This document shows positions 26,308-36,480 of a DNA stretch of 64,000 nucleotides, one piece after another. Under the pieces are notes generated by a model. The model saw only the letters and a program-made list of their open reading frames with translations, searched no databases and was not told the DNA's origin. Source of the DNA: Pseudomonas reactans. Lineage in GTDB: Bacteria; Pseudomonadota; Gammaproteobacteria; Pseudomonadales; Pseudomonadaceae. Made by a program: the position numbers and the translations under genes. The stretch lies in the NCBI RefSeq assembly GCF_013385825.1, contig NZ_JACAPG010000027.1, forward strand, positions 79,857 through 143,856, in the 5' to 3' direction. How positions within the stretch are numbered: the stretch's first letter is position 1; the number at the start of each line of letters is the position of its first letter.

Positions 26308-27438
26308 ATGCTGAACGGACGCGACCCACGCATCGATTTTTTTCGGGGCCTGGCGTTGATCTTCATTTTCTGGGATCACGTCCCCCACAACCCCCTCGGC
26401 CAGATCACCCTGCGCAACATCGGATTCAGCGATGCGGCGGAGGTGTTTGTGTTCCTCGCCGGTTACGCCGCCGTACTGGCCTACGGCAAGATCCTGCAGC
26501 GCGACGGCTACTGGATTGCCTCACTGAAAATCCTGCGTCGTACCTGGGTGTTGTACGTGGTGCATATCTTCTTGCTGGCGATGCTGATGGGCATCGTGTT
26601 CTTCGCCAACAGCCATGTCGAAACCCGCGACCTTGTCGAGGAGATGGGACTGACGCACTTCGTTACCCATCCGCAACAGGCCCTGACAGATGAGTTGCTG
26701 CTGCGCTTCAAGCCCAACCTGATGGACCCGTTGCCGCTGTACATTGTGCTGTTGGGCGGTTTGCCGCTGGTGTTGCCACTGATGCTGCGCAAGACCTGGA
26801 TGGTAGTGGTCGGGTCAGCAACGATTTACCTGTTGGCCCCCTGGATGGGCTGGAACTTAAGGGCCATTGCCGATGGCGTGTGGTACTTCAACCCGGTCAC
26901 CTGGCAATTTTTGTTTGTGCTGGGCGGCGCGGCGGCTATCCATGCGGGGAAGACACGTCCTGTGGACACCCGCCCGCTCCTGCACCGCCCCCTGTTCGTG
27001 GCGGCGGCCCTGTACGTGATGGTCGCGGGGATCCTGACGCTATCGTGGCGCTGGCCCGAGGTGCATGACGCTTGGATGCCCGCGCAGCTCAGCGACTTGC
27101 TCTACCCCATCAGCAAGACTGACCTGTCACCCGTGCGCCTGCTGCACTTTCTCGCGTTGGCCTATGTGACGGCGAAGTTGCTGCCGAGCCGTGCGTGGAC
27201 CGAAAACGGGTTGGCGCAGCACACCTGTCGCATGGGCCGTTACTCGCTGGAAGTGTTTTGCCTTGGCGTGGTGCTCGCGCCACTCGCGGACATGATCAAT
27301 GCCTTGGCAGGCGATGCATTCGCCATGCAAATACTGACGGCAGTTGCTGGCGCGGCATTGATGGTGATGCTGGCTGTGTGGCTGGAATTCAACAAACGAC
27401 TGGATCAGTCGCTCAAATTGGCGGCACAGCCGCAGTAG
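26308..27438 (+). CDS. OpgC-like membrane acyltransferase
   Basis: A 376-residue protein with about ten membrane helices, related to OpgC, which adds succinyl groups to periplasmic glucans. The family N-terminus is RDPRIDFFRGLALIFIFWDH, with RDPRIDFFRG as the acyltransferase-3-like motif. It lies alone on the plus strand, 132 bp after the cupin gene. No opgG or opgH gene is near, so it could modify another saccharide; the gene symbol is not assigned for that reason. Confidence 0.82.
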   Translation: MLNGRDPRIDFFRGLALIFIFWDHVPHNPLGQITLRNIGFSDAAEVFVFLAGYAAVLAYGKILQRDGYWIASLKILRRTWVLYVVHIFLLAMLMGIVFFANSHVETRDLVEEMGLTHFVTHPQQALTDELLLRFKPNLMDPLPLYIVLLGGLPLVLPLMLRKTWMVVVGSATIYLLAPWMGWNLRAIADGVWYFNPVTWQFLFVLGGAAAIHAGKTRPVDTRPLLHRPLFVAAALYVMVAGILTLSWRWPEVHDAWMPAQLSDLLYPISKTDLSPVRLLHFLALAYVTAKLLPSRAWTENGLAQHTCRMGRYSLEVFCLGVVLAPLADMINALAGDAFAMQILTAVAGAALMVMLAVWLEFNKRLDQSLKLAAQPQ

Positions 27439-27443
27439 GCGTA

Positions 27444-27467
27444 TGGCCCGTTGCGCGCAACGGGCCA
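27444..27467. terminator. Bidirectional terminator-like palindrome
   Basis: A 24-base perfect palindrome (left arm TGGCCCGTTGCG) lies between the convergent OpgC-like and permease genes, five bases past one stop and nine from the other. There is no long T-run, so termination is probable but not certain. Confidence 0.6.
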
Positions 27468-27476
27468 TTCCCAGTA

Positions 27477-28895
27477 TCAGGCCGAACGCGCCGAAGGCGA
27501 GGCCAGGTGGGTGGGTTGCAGCTTGAACACGTAGAACAACACCGTCAGCAGCACCAGGAATGCCGGCCCCACATACAGCGCCACTCGGGTATCCGGGAAG
27601 TACGCCATCAGGCCAACTACCAGCACCAGGAATGCCAGCGCCAGGTAGGAGCTGACCGGGAACAACCACATGCGGTACTTGAGCCCTGCCCGTTCTGCCG
27701 GGCTCAGGCCCTTACGGAACTTGAGCTGGGCCAGCAGGATCATCAGCCAAGTCCAGATTGCGCCGAAGGTGGCGATCGACGTCACCCAGACGAAGACTTT
27801 CTCCGGGACCAAGTAGTTGAGCAACACACCCAGCAGCAACGCGAAGATCGACAGCAGCAGAGCCTTGCGCGGCACGCCGTTGCTGGAGGTCTTGGCGAAC
27901 GTGGCCGGTGCCTGACCGTTCTGCGCCAGGCTGTAGAGCATGCGCCCGGTGCTGAAGATGCCGCCGTTGCAGGACGACAGCGCCGCCGTGATCACCACAA
28001 AGTTGATGATACCGGCGGCGGTCTTGATGCCCAGGCGCTCGAAGGTCATCACGAACGGGCTGCCCTGGGTGCCGATTTCATTCCATGGGTAGATCGACAG
28101 GATCACGAACAACGCGCCCACGTAGAACAGCAGGATGCGCCAGAACACCGAGCCGATGGCGCTCGGAATGGTCTTCTGCGGGTTCTTCGCTTCACCGGCC
28201 GTGAGGCCGATCATCTCCACGCCCAGGTAGGCGAACATCACCATTTGCAGGGACATCAACACGCCTTGTACGCCGTTGGGCATAAAGCCGCCGTGAGCCC
28301 ACAGGTTGGAGATACCCAGCGCCACGCCATCATTCCCAAAGCCGAACGCAATAATGCCGACGCCGCCGATCACCATCGCAATGATGGTGACGATCTTGAT
28401 CAGCGCAAACCAGAACTCGAACTCACCGAAGGCCTTGACCGCTATCAGGTTGATGCTGCCCATGCTGATCAAGGCCGCCAGGGCCCAGATCCAGCGCGGC
28501 GTGTCGGGAAACCACACGCCCATGTACACGGCCACGGCGGTGATTTCCGCGACGCAGGTCACCAGCCACAGGAACCAGTAGTTCCAACCGGTGAGAAAGC
28601 CCGCCAACGGGCCGAGGTAATCCTGGGCGTAACGGCTGAACGAACCGGCGACGGGGTTGTGTACCGCCATTTCGCCGAGGGCGCGCATGATCACCAGGAT
28701 CGCCAGGCCGCCAATGATGTAGGACAGCATGATCGCCGGGCCGGCCATTTCAATGGCCTTGGCCGAGCCAAGGAACAGGCCGACACCGATGCAGGCGCCG
28801 AGGGCCATCAGGCGAATATGCCGTTCACCCAGTTCACGTTTCAGCGGGCCGCCTTGAGCGGTCTCGCCATGGGGCAGGTGGTTGCCAACTGGCAT
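27477..28895 (-). CDS. Amino acid permease (AAT family)
   Basis: A 472-residue, twelve-helix transporter of the amino acid transporter branch of the APC superfamily (AroP/ProY/HutT type). Visible motifs: HIRLMALGACIGVGLFLGSA in the first helix and AYLGVEMIGLTAGEAKNP near the middle. The start chosen is the ATG at 28895, preceded by GAGG; eighteen codons upstream would also fit the frame but lack a ribosome site. It looks like a single gene. Proline, histidine or aromatic amino acids are possible cargoes. Confidence 0.88.
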   Translation of the reverse strand: MPVGNHLPHGETAQGGPLKRELGERHIRLMALGACIGVGLFLGSAKAIEMAGPAIMLSYIIGGLAILVIMRALGEMAVHNPVAGSFSRYAQDYLGPLAGFLTGWNYWFLWLVTCVAEITAVAVYMGVWFPDTPRWIWALAALISMGSINLIAVKAFGEFEFWFALIKIVTIIAMVIGGVGIIAFGFGNDGVALGISNLWAHGGFMPNGVQGVLMSLQMVMFAYLGVEMIGLTAGEAKNPQKTIPSAIGSVFWRILLFYVGALFVILSIYPWNEIGTQGSPFVMTFERLGIKTAAGIINFVVITAALSSCNGGIFSTGRMLYSLAQNGQAPATFAKTSSNGVPRKALLLSIFALLLGVLLNYLVPEKVFVWVTSIATFGAIWTWLMILLAQLKFRKGLSPAERAGLKYRMWLFPVSSYLALAFLVLVVGLMAYFPDTRVALYVGPAFLVLLTVLFYVFKLQPTHLASPSARSA

Positions 28896-29208
28896 AGGGG
28901 TACAACCTCGTCTTGTTATTGGATTGAGCCACTGGGTGCCGGAGGTCATGACGGGTCGGCCATGACGCCTTCACACCGGACTCGCCTCATGGGCCAGCCC
29001 GTCTGGCGAGGCCAGATCAGCGGGGGTGCAGTATAAAAAGCCCAACCCAGGGATTTTCACTCAATAAACGGCAAGATTCAGCGAGAAGTCTCGGTAAAAG
29101 CCCCTTTTGCGGAGGCGCTTTACCTAGACAGCGTAGGAATCGTCGCCAATAAACGGCGCCGAGTATTGCACAGCGAGGGTGCAGCGTCATTGCACTGGCC
29201 GACACGAC
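28896..29208. other. Non-coding gap before the second toxin gene
   Basis: 313 bases with no convincing gene. It has an 11-base direct repeat CAATAAACGGC at 29062-29072 and 29147-29157, and short hairpins, but no clear terminator for the toxin gene. Confidence 0.5.
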
Positions 29209-32200
29209 TCACCACCACCCTTGCCACGATGTTGCGTCGAAGAACAGGCGCCTGGCCATGCGCAGGTTGATCTCACTGCGATAGATTGCCAGGTTGGGTT
29301 GTGCCCGCCCACTCTGCCCAGCCTGGATAAGCGCGTTGGCCTGCTCCTGTGCCCTGGCCTGGGCTTGCTTGCCCAGGCGATGTTGTTCCGGCGTTTTGAG
29401 GTGGGCGGCGGTGAAGTGGTCATTGAACGCTTTGGCGCTTTCATAGTGAAAATGGGCGTAGCACAACGGCTGATGGTCATGGGTGTCGAACACCCCGTAG
29501 ACCTGCAAGAAATCATTGCGCCTGCCCTTCAGAGGCACCCGCTCATCCATTCGATAAATCTGCACCTCTTGCTGACTGAACAGAAAATCGACGCCCCCCT
29601 GAGTCGGTGGGCGAGACTTGACGGCCGTGACACGCGCCTGCAAGCCCTGTTCGGCCAACCGGCTGGCCGCAGCGGTCAACGCATGCGCCCGGGTTTGCGC
29701 CTTGGCGCGTTGGGTCGCGGCCAGTTGAGAAACGTCGTCCTGCAACAGACGTTGATTAATCGCCTGGGCGCACTCACGCAACGTGCTGGCCTGCTGGTCG
29801 AGAATATCCTGCAGGGATTGCGGTTCGTTTGCCGTCGGCGCTTGCTTGAGCACCTTGCTGATAGACGGTTCCACTTGCTCGAGCAACTTTTGCCCCTGCT
29901 CCAGCAAGTGGTTCAACTTGGGCCCGGCGACCGGACGTGCAACCGGCGCCGTGACCTGTTCCCACATGCCATCCGCAGCCTGGGTAAAGGAGGCCAATAC
30001 CTGCTGGTTTTCATCTTTGAGTTCAGCGACCTCCTGAGGCGACTCCGCCGAGGGTTCTTTGATCGTGGTCACCAGCATGTCTTGGTTGCGTATGCGGATG
30101 ATTTTCTTGGCTGGTCTGATGCGTGTCGGTGGGGGCGGTGGTGTAGGCGTGCGGATGGCGGAAAGCAGGTCGGTCAAGTGCAACTCAGCTTCATAGTGCA
30201 TGCGGTTCAGCAACTGCTGGAGTTTCTCCACATACGGCGCATGGAAGTATTCCGGCCGCATTTCCCGCCAGTACTCCAGGCTGTCGCTGGTCTCGCCGTA
30301 GATCTGATTGATGTTCTCCACCAACTCGATGCGCTCGGCATCGGTGGCAAACGTCAAGCTTTCCAGCGATGTATGAGACCGTATCGCCCAGCGCGCCCGT
30401 TCCACCAACTTGTTGACGTCCTGCAAAAAAACCTCGTCGATCGCGGTGTGGCTGCTATCAAGTGACAGCGCCCACAAATTGGTCAGCTGCAAAGAGTGCA
30501 AATCCATGAGCGAGGGTTGGTTGTCGGTACCTGGGCTCAGCAGCGCGGCCCGGTCCCGACCAAAGCGTGGCACCTCCCGCAGTTCTTGCAGGTGCCTGTC
30601 CTGCATGGCGCGCCAGCGAAGGGCGTCGTCGTTGATCTCGGCCAATTGACGTAAGCCCTCGACAATCTCCATTTCATCCCGGTGCTGGTCCGGCGTCCTT
30701 GTCGCGTTGTCCTCCACGGCCTCCGCACGATCAAGGGCGGGCCTGAGTGCGTTATTGATGCGCATCGTCTGGAGACGCATCTGCGCGCTGAGCAACTGCT
30801 CGGTCAGAATCAGGTTTTCCAGGGTCGAGCACAATTCCTGTTCATAGCCACGCCGCGGCCCCTTGGTTCGAAGCTGCTTGAGTACCTGGACCTCCAGCAA
30901 CACGCTCTCGTGTTTGCGCTTGAGTTCTTGTACGAAGCGATCGTGCACCGTTTTACGCTGCGCCTCACTCATCTGTGAGTTACCGAGTACGCCATGCGCG
31001 ACGTTTATGGCTTTATCAGCGCTCTCGATCTGCTCACGAAGGCTGGCCAAGTCGGCCTCCAGGCGTGGCACGTTGTCGTTATCGGCGCGCTGGCGCTCGG
31101 CGATGACCTCGTCGGCGTTGCCACCGGCCAGGCGCAGGCGCAGGTCAATGTCCCAATACGCGTCGTCCACGCGCTTGAGCCACGGCCCCAACGTCTCGCC
31201 ATCGGCGCTGACCACGCGCACGCTGCCTTGGCGCACTTGCACCCGATAACGCCGACCGCGCACCTGGGCCTGCCACTGTGTACCGTCGCGAAACAGCCCC
31301 TTGAGCGCCCCGCCCGTCTCCAGTACACCCTTGACCGCTCCCGACCCAAGGCTCATGGCTTCCAGACGCGCCTGCAAGGTCGGGTGCAACACGTCTGCGC
31401 CATCGAACCAACCGCTCGGTTGGGTATTCTTCACCACCCGGGTACTGGGCTCCACGCGTTTAGGCGCGTTCGGCAATCCAGGCTCATAGGCAGGATGCTC
31501 CGGCACATGGCGTGGCAGCGCGTCGGCAGGGGTCATATGCGCCGCCAACACCGTCACCAGATTGAACAGCAGGTCGGCAGTCGCCTGGCGCTTGTCCGCC
31601 GGATCGCCCTCAACCTGGGCTTGCGTGTCCTGCTGCAAACTCGCCATCAATTGAAACAGCCAACCGGCCAGACCCGCCGGGCCCGAGAGCATTGGCAGCA
31701 CCTCACCAAACAGTAACCAGCCACCGGCCTTCAAGGTGGCCCAACGCGCCTGGGCATTGGACACCGATTGCGCATCAGCCAACGTCACCAGCGCCTGGAC
31801 AGTGCCCACGAACACATGATGCAACGGGTCGCCAGCCACGAGTTGCTGACTCAACTGCGCCGGTTCCGGTCGGGGCGGCGGAGTAAATTCGTCACCCGGC
31901 AATGCGTGCTCAATGTGCGGTTCTGCAAAGCCGCCATTGGCATATACATGGCGGCGCGCCGGGGCGATCCAGTCCAGGACCGAGTCATGCAACGGGCCCG
32001 CCACCTTGATCGCGGCAAACAACGCCTCCAGCGAGGGATACTCGCACAGTACCGGTTGCAGCAACGGCCGATACAACAGATGCGGCCCACCCTCGCCCGC
32101 TGCCGGGCCGATGATGTACATATTGACCACCCCATCGACGCTATCGCCCGGTCTGGCTTTAAACGCCAACGGGCAGAGTGCCGCCGCCTGGCCATCGACT

Positions 32201-35200
32201 TTGCGCAGCGCTTGCGTCGCTTGCACCGCAGCTGCAAGCCAGCGGTAGCCCTCGGTGGTGAGGCCTTGTGCACGTTTGATTTTTTGTTCAAGCGCCAGCA
32301 GCGGCAACTGCGCCCGCAACTGCGCGACAAACAATTGCTCGCGGCGCTTGGCTTCCGTTGCGTCAGTCATAAACGTGCGCTTGAGCAGGTCCGGGTAACT
32401 TTGCCCCACATTCGCCTGGGTCACACAGCCTTTGAGCAGGGCGTAGGTCAACCGGGTCGATGCCGGCTGGCCTTTGACGGTGATTGCGACAGCGGTGTGG
32501 GCGAACCCGACGAGATTCTCCAAGGCCAATTCGGTGAGGGACATGCTCAGGTGCTGGATCCCTCCCACGGCGAAGCCCCCCGGCATACCGGCGCCGACCA
32601 CTTGAGTAAATTTCAGGCTGATATCGGCGGCCCTGGCACGCGCTGCGTTCGGCTCGGCATCCAGACACTGCTGAAGCAAATGCTCGGCAAAGGCCTTGAT
32701 TTGAGGCACACCCTCCAGAAAATCGCGGCCCGCCGCCTCATGCTGCGCCACCGCCAACGCCGTGAGGTGTTGCACGTAGGCTTTGACGTCTTGATCATCC
32801 GCGTGGACCAACCACAGCGGCAGCGCATCCTGCAGGCGCTGCTGCAACGGCGTCTGGACAATTTCTCTCTCCAAGATGCTGCCATGCCGTTGAATCCTGT
32901 CGTCATTTGATTTGCTCCATTCGTAGGAGCCGTCATCTTCACTCTCACTGTCGTCGTCAATGAATTCTCCTGCGCGCTCCCAGTCAGCGTCCGTCAGCTC
33001 CACGATCTCATCAGGGGCCGTCGACGTGTCGTTCACCCACGCCTCCAGTTCGGACTCCAACTTGACGTATTCGGCCTTCAGCCGCGTCAACTCAGCCGGC
33101 GCCCCATCGTGACCAAAGCGCGCCCAGAACTCATCGGCCATCGCATCGGTAAAGTCCGGGTAGAACGCTTTGACCGACGACCTCATCACCTCATTGGCCA
33201 ACGCCTGCGCACCGACAGTGACACTCGCGCCGGAGCCTCCCTTCAGGCCACCGTCATCCGGGTCAAAAAATGGCGTGCGCAGTTGCTGGCGGGCCAACAC
33301 CGTGTTCAGGTCATTGGGCGATAGCGCCTGTTGGCGCACCTTACGCATAAAGTTGGGTAGCCCATCGTCGGCATGCAAACGCATGGCCGCGCGCTCAGTC
33401 TCGGGCAGCGCATGTAGCACCGCCTCGGCAAATGGCTCAGAAGGATGCAGGGTGTGCGCGGCATCATCGTAAAGCTGATAGCCCATATCTATTTTCACCA
33501 GATAGCGCTTTTGCGCAGCCGACTTGAAGCCGATACGGTCCAGCACTCGGCCATTGAAGGAGCCTTCACGCACTTCAATACAGACTCCTCCGCTCCAACC
33601 CGGCATACGCTCCACGGTGTGCAACAGCAAGGTATCGCTGTCGACGTTACGCACTGATTCCAGAAACACCCCTTCATAGGCCCGTGCCTGACGCACGCTG
33701 GTTTCAAGGCTTTGCCCTCTGGTTTCCAGCTCTTTGAGCAGCGCTTTGATTCTTCCCAGGGTCAAGTGCTCTTCGCCTGTCAGGTGCTCCGCGCTCAACA
33801 GCTCTTCCAGCAGCACGCGGGACAGGCTTGGGTGTTCCAGATGCAGATACAACAACACGTCGCGATCGGTTTTTTGCAACGCCCGGTAGCGGGCTTCGAA
33901 CAGTTGGGGGCGCTGGCGTTGCAGCCGGCTCGCCAGCTTCTTACGCAACAACTGAACCTGGGTGCTGAGGTCCGGCAGGGGAGCGGAGCCCTCAGCGACT
34001 TCCCCGATCAGCGCTCTGGTTTGACTGAACTCCAGCCCCCTGAGCAGTGCCCTCAGCATGTCATTGTTCGTCACCTGCAACACCAGAGGCTGGTGAGTAC
34101 TGCCAGTGCCCACATACTCCCAGAGCACCTTGTTGTCTTTTATCAGCTGCACACCTTGTTCCACGGGCCAGGCAGGGTCCTGCGTCACCCATTGCATCAG
34201 TTGCGCCGGGCCGACATCCGGGTGCAGCCCGTTGCGCAGTTGCTCGATAATCGTTTGCAGGTCCTGGTCGATCTTGAAACGGTCCAGGGTGTCGGCCAGC
34301 AGTCCTCGGGGGGCACGGTGCTCGGCATACATCACACGCAGGTTGTCATCGCTCACGCCACTGACCTTGCGGATCTGCTCCAGTACCTCATCGGTAAAGG
34401 GCTCGACCGCAGGGCCGAGCCCACGCATCAATTGGGGCAGGGTCAGATCGGTGAACGACTGTACGACGGTATCCACGGTGGGTGTGGGTGGACGCTCGCC
34501 GGACACCACCGGCTCAGGTTCCGGAGTAGGTTTCACCTCGGGCACCTGTGCTTCAGGCACGCCGTGAGCAGCCTTGAGAAACAACGGCAACGCATTGAGC
34601 ACACCAAACACCGTACGGGTCACGCCCTCGTTGCGCTCGTCCGCACCGGTGGCGCTGACGACTTCGCTCACGCCATAACCCGCCTCGATCAGGCCGGCAA
34701 GCCCCAGCACGCCCTCGCCGCCAGGGAAAAACAGCGCCAGCGCGCCCCATTGGTTGAGCCAGCGCACCGTGGGCTCGACGATTGCACTGAGGTTGTCACG
34801 ATTGACCTGTGCGTCGTCACGGATACTGTCCTGTACATTCTCAAAAGACATTTGCTTCATCACCGCCACCAAGTCGGCGAACGGGTCGGTGGTCTGTGGC
34901 TCGTCGGCCAGGCTGATGTACTGCTGCGGGTTCCAGTAACCGTCGTCGTTGAAGAACCCAGCGTTGCGTGTCAGGTGATGGCGTTTGGGGTAGACCAGCA
35001 TCGCCTCCAACGCGGTCTGCACGCCCGCGTGAAAGGTTCCGTCGCCACGATCGTCTTTGGCGAAGTGCGTGGCCAGGGCCGTCTTTTTCAAAGGGTCGCC
35101 GGCCTGTTGCACCACCCAGGCGCGCAAGGCGTTGAGGTCGGCAAACTCATGCAATGGCGAGGAGTTGCCCGGTACGTACAACAGCGTCAGCCCGCTGCTG

Positions 35201-35991
35201 CGATGCGTAAACACCCACAGGTCCCGCGCGGTGTAGCGGTAGATCACCAGACGCGACACCTGGACGGTATCCATAGGCCGGGTCCAGTGCTCCAATTGTG
35301 CAGAATTGATGTAGCTGAACCTGACCTGGTTGTCCCCCAACCCTGCCGACAGCAAGGCCAGCTGCAAGCCGGCCATGCTCAAACTGCCGGCGTTTTTTTG
35401 CAGGAACGCTGCCATCACATACGCGGTCTTGACCGAGGTGCGCACGGCGTAGGACGGGCGCGCCTTGATCGTGTCGTCACTCGGCCAGGTGGTATTCAAG
35501 TAGCGGGTGTACAAAGTGGTGAGCTCCAGCCTCCAGGCCCATTGCTTGAAGGCCGCCGGGGTCACGGGCAGTTGGGTTTGCGGGCCATAAGTCTGCGGGT
35601 CGGTGCGCCTATAAATGCCCTCGTAGCTGTCGTGATTGCCCGCCCCGTGAAAAGCCAGCTCATCCACATGCTCAACGATCTTTACCGCCGGCCCAATCGC
35701 CGGGGGCGTGTAGAAACCAAAAGCAGTTTCAAAAAACCGGTTATCGCCAACGGCTTGATAGTTAAGCAGCAGCGCCTGGATCAGCGGCTGCTGACTGTGC
35801 ACCTGGCCTTGCTCCACACCGTCGACCGCCGGGTGACCGTGATAGTTGTAATCCAGGGTCACCAACTGCGCGGTTTGCGGGTCAATGTCGGCGCCCCACT
35901 GTTCTCGAATCAGTTTTGCGCCATAAGCGGCGGGTGACAGTGGCATCCCTGTTTCAACGGCTTGACTCAGTGTTTCCTGGGTGGTGCTCAT
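29209..35991 (-). CDS. Giant dermonecrotic-toxin-like protein (2260 residues)
   Basis: The largest gene in the window. The N-terminal 600 residues show the pseudomonad DUF6543 scaffold: LTLLYVPGNSSPLHEF near residue 270 is a family landmark, and VSDDNLRVMYAEHRAPRG near 545 is another. From about residue 1100 the sequence runs parallel to the 1652-residue protein: YANGGF near 1348, a hydrophobic segment at about 1423-1451 (GWLLFGEVLPMLSGP...), long charged coiled-coil-like stretches, and the C-terminal YAHFHY near 2175 with FTAAHLK. No signal peptide is seen. It may be delivered to host or competitor cells; no immunity or secretion gene is adjacent. Start is the ATG at 35991 because the frame upstream has no better option. 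Confidence 0.75.
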   Translation of the reverse strand: MSTTQETLSQAVETGMPLSPAAYGAKLIREQWGADIDPQTAQLVTLDYNYHGHPAVDGVEQGQVHSQQPLIQALLLNYQAVGDNRFFETAFGFYTPPAIGPAVKIVEHVDELAFHGAGNHDSYEGIYRRTDPQTYGPQTQLPVTPAAFKQWAWRLELTTLYTRYLNTTWPSDDTIKARPSYAVRTSVKTAYVMAAFLQKNAGSLSMAGLQLALLSAGLGDNQVRFSYINSAQLEHWTRPMDTVQVSRLVIYRYTARDLWVFTHRSSGLTLLYVPGNSSPLHEFADLNALRAWVVQQAGDPLKKTALATHFAKDDRGDGTFHAGVQTALEAMLVYPKRHHLTRNAGFFNDDGYWNPQQYISLADEPQTTDPFADLVAVMKQMSFENVQDSIRDDAQVNRDNLSAIVEPTVRWLNQWGALALFFPGGEGVLGLAGLIEAGYGVSEVVSATGADERNEGVTRTVFGVLNALPLFLKAAHGVPEAQVPEVKPTPEPEPVVSGERPPTPTVDTVVQSFTDLTLPQLMRGLGPAVEPFTDEVLEQIRKVSGVSDDNLRVMYAEHRAPRGLLADTLDRFKIDQDLQTIIEQLRNGLHPDVGPAQLMQWVTQDPAWPVEQGVQLIKDNKVLWEYVGTGSTHQPLVLQVTNNDMLRALLRGLEFSQTRALIGEVAEGSAPLPDLSTQVQLLRKKLASRLQRQRPQLFEARYRALQKTDRDVLLYLHLEHPSLSRVLLEELLSAEHLTGEEHLTLGRIKALLKELETRGQSLETSVRQARAYEGVFLESVRNVDSDTLLLHTVERMPGWSGGVCIEVREGSFNGRVLDRIGFKSAAQKRYLVKIDMGYQLYDDAAHTLHPSEPFAEAVLHALPETERAAMRLHADDGLPNFMRKVRQQALSPNDLNTVLARQQLRTPFFDPDDGGLKGGSGASVTVGAQALANEVMRSSVKAFYPDFTDAMADEFWARFGHDGAPAELTRLKAEYVKLESELEAWVNDTSTAPDEIVELTDADWERAGEFIDDDSESEDDGSYEWSKSNDDRIQRHGSILEREIVQTPLQQRLQDALPLWLVHADDQDVKAYVQHLTALAVAQHEAAGRDFLEGVPQIKAFAEHLLQQCLDAEPNAARARAADISLKFTQVVGAGMPGGFAVGGIQHLSMSLTELALENLVGFAHTAVAITVKGQPASTRLTYALLKGCVTQANVGQSYPDLLKRTFMTDATEAKRREQLFVAQLRAQLPLLALEQKIKRAQGLTTEGYRWLAAAVQATQALRKVDGQAAALCPLAFKARPGDSVDGVVNMYIIGPAAGEGGPHLLYRPLLQPVLCEYPSLEALFAAIKVAGPLHDSVLDWIAPARRHVYANGGFAEPHIEHALPGDEFTPPPRPEPAQLSQQLVAGDPLHHVFVGTVQALVTLADAQSVSNAQARWATLKAGGWLLFGEVLPMLSGPAGLAGWLFQLMASLQQDTQAQVEGDPADKRQATADLLFNLVTVLAAHMTPADALPRHVPEHPAYEPGLPNAPKRVEPSTRVVKNTQPSGWFDGADVLHPTLQARLEAMSLGSGAVKGVLETGGALKGLFRDGTQWQAQVRGRRYRVQVRQGSVRVVSADGETLGPWLKRVDDAYWDIDLRLRLAGGNADEVIAERQRADNDNVPRLEADLASLREQIESADKAINVAHGVLGNSQMSEAQRKTVHDRFVQELKRKHESVLLEVQVLKQLRTKGPRRGYEQELCSTLENLILTEQLLSAQMRLQTMRINNALRPALDRAEAVEDNATRTPDQHRDEMEIVEGLRQLAEINDDALRWRAMQDRHLQELREVPRFGRDRAALLSPGTDNQPSLMDLHSLQLTNLWALSLDSSHTAIDEVFLQDVNKLVERARWAIRSHTSLESLTFATDAERIELVENINQIYGETSDSLEYWREMRPEYFHAPYVEKLQQLLNRMHYEAELHLTDLLSAIRTPTPPPPPTRIRPAKKIIRIRNQDMLVTTIKEPSAESPQEVAELKDENQQVLASFTQAADGMWEQVTAPVARPVAGPKLNHLLEQGQKLLEQVEPSISKVLKQAPTANEPQSLQDILDQQASTLRECAQAINQRLLQDDVSQLAATQRAKAQTRAHALTAAASRLAEQGLQARVTAVKSRPPTQGGVDFLFSQQEVQIYRMDERVPLKGRRNDFLQVYGVFDTHDHQPLCYAHFHYESAKAFNDHFTAAHLKTPEQHRLGKQAQARAQEQANALIQAGQSGRAQPNLAIYRSEINLRMARRLFFDATSWQGWW

Positions 35992-36178
35992 GCTGCAAAT
36001 CCTTGCATAGGTATGAGCCCCGAAGCTTAAGGACCGACACCCGGGCAGCGCGCTGGGAAACCACAGCCCCGCGTCCAGGCAACACCTGATAACCCTGTAA
36101 GAACCTCAGTCCGGCCCCGCAGAACAGCGCAATGACGCGGTAGATATCCACCGCGTCGCCCCACCGTATGAGATTTAG

Positions 36179-36480
36179 GCTGGGGCTTTATCGCATGGCT
36201 ACCTGCGCAAGCTTGAGATCAAGATGATCGAGTGGAACCTTGAAGGCATACTCGTATGTTTCACTGATCAGGGTCAGCACCGCTGGGCACAGGACAAGGA
36301 CGTGCGCTGGCGCAGCTTGCTCAACCAAAGCCTCAAACAGCAGATCCGCTAGGCGCAAGACAAATTCCTTGACCACGCCCAGCAGCGTCTAAGCTTTCAC
36401 ATACGTCCGATCAATCTGCGTGAATGGATCAATCGACTATGGGTGCTTTATGGCAAACCGATTCGAACAGGGCTGCGCTA
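36179..36480 (+). pseudogene. Broken open frame of unknown origin
   Basis: The 432-base gap 35992-36423 has no intact gene. In one plus frame an open stretch of 57 codons (36179-36349, including MIEWNLEGILVCF) is ended by TAG at 36350 and then continues open to the TAG at about 36478, overlapping the start of the penicillin-binding protein gene in another frame. A single C-to-T change of CAG would explain the first stop. It could be a decayed gene or chance. No family is recognised. Confidence 0.3.

Noticed and set aside
27195..29036. 613-codon plus-strand frame across the amino acid permease gene
   Set aside because: Composition rich in His, Gln and Asp is typical of antisense of a membrane protein; the permease frame is clearly real.
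33712..35937. 741-codon open frame antisense to the 2260-residue protein
   Set aside because: No motif or ribosome site, and the sense frame continues for 2260 codons with family landmarks.
36188..36376. 62-codon minus-strand frame before the PBP gene
   Set aside because: No motif and no ribosome site; the plus-strand frame interrupted by TAG looks slightly more gene-like, though still weak.
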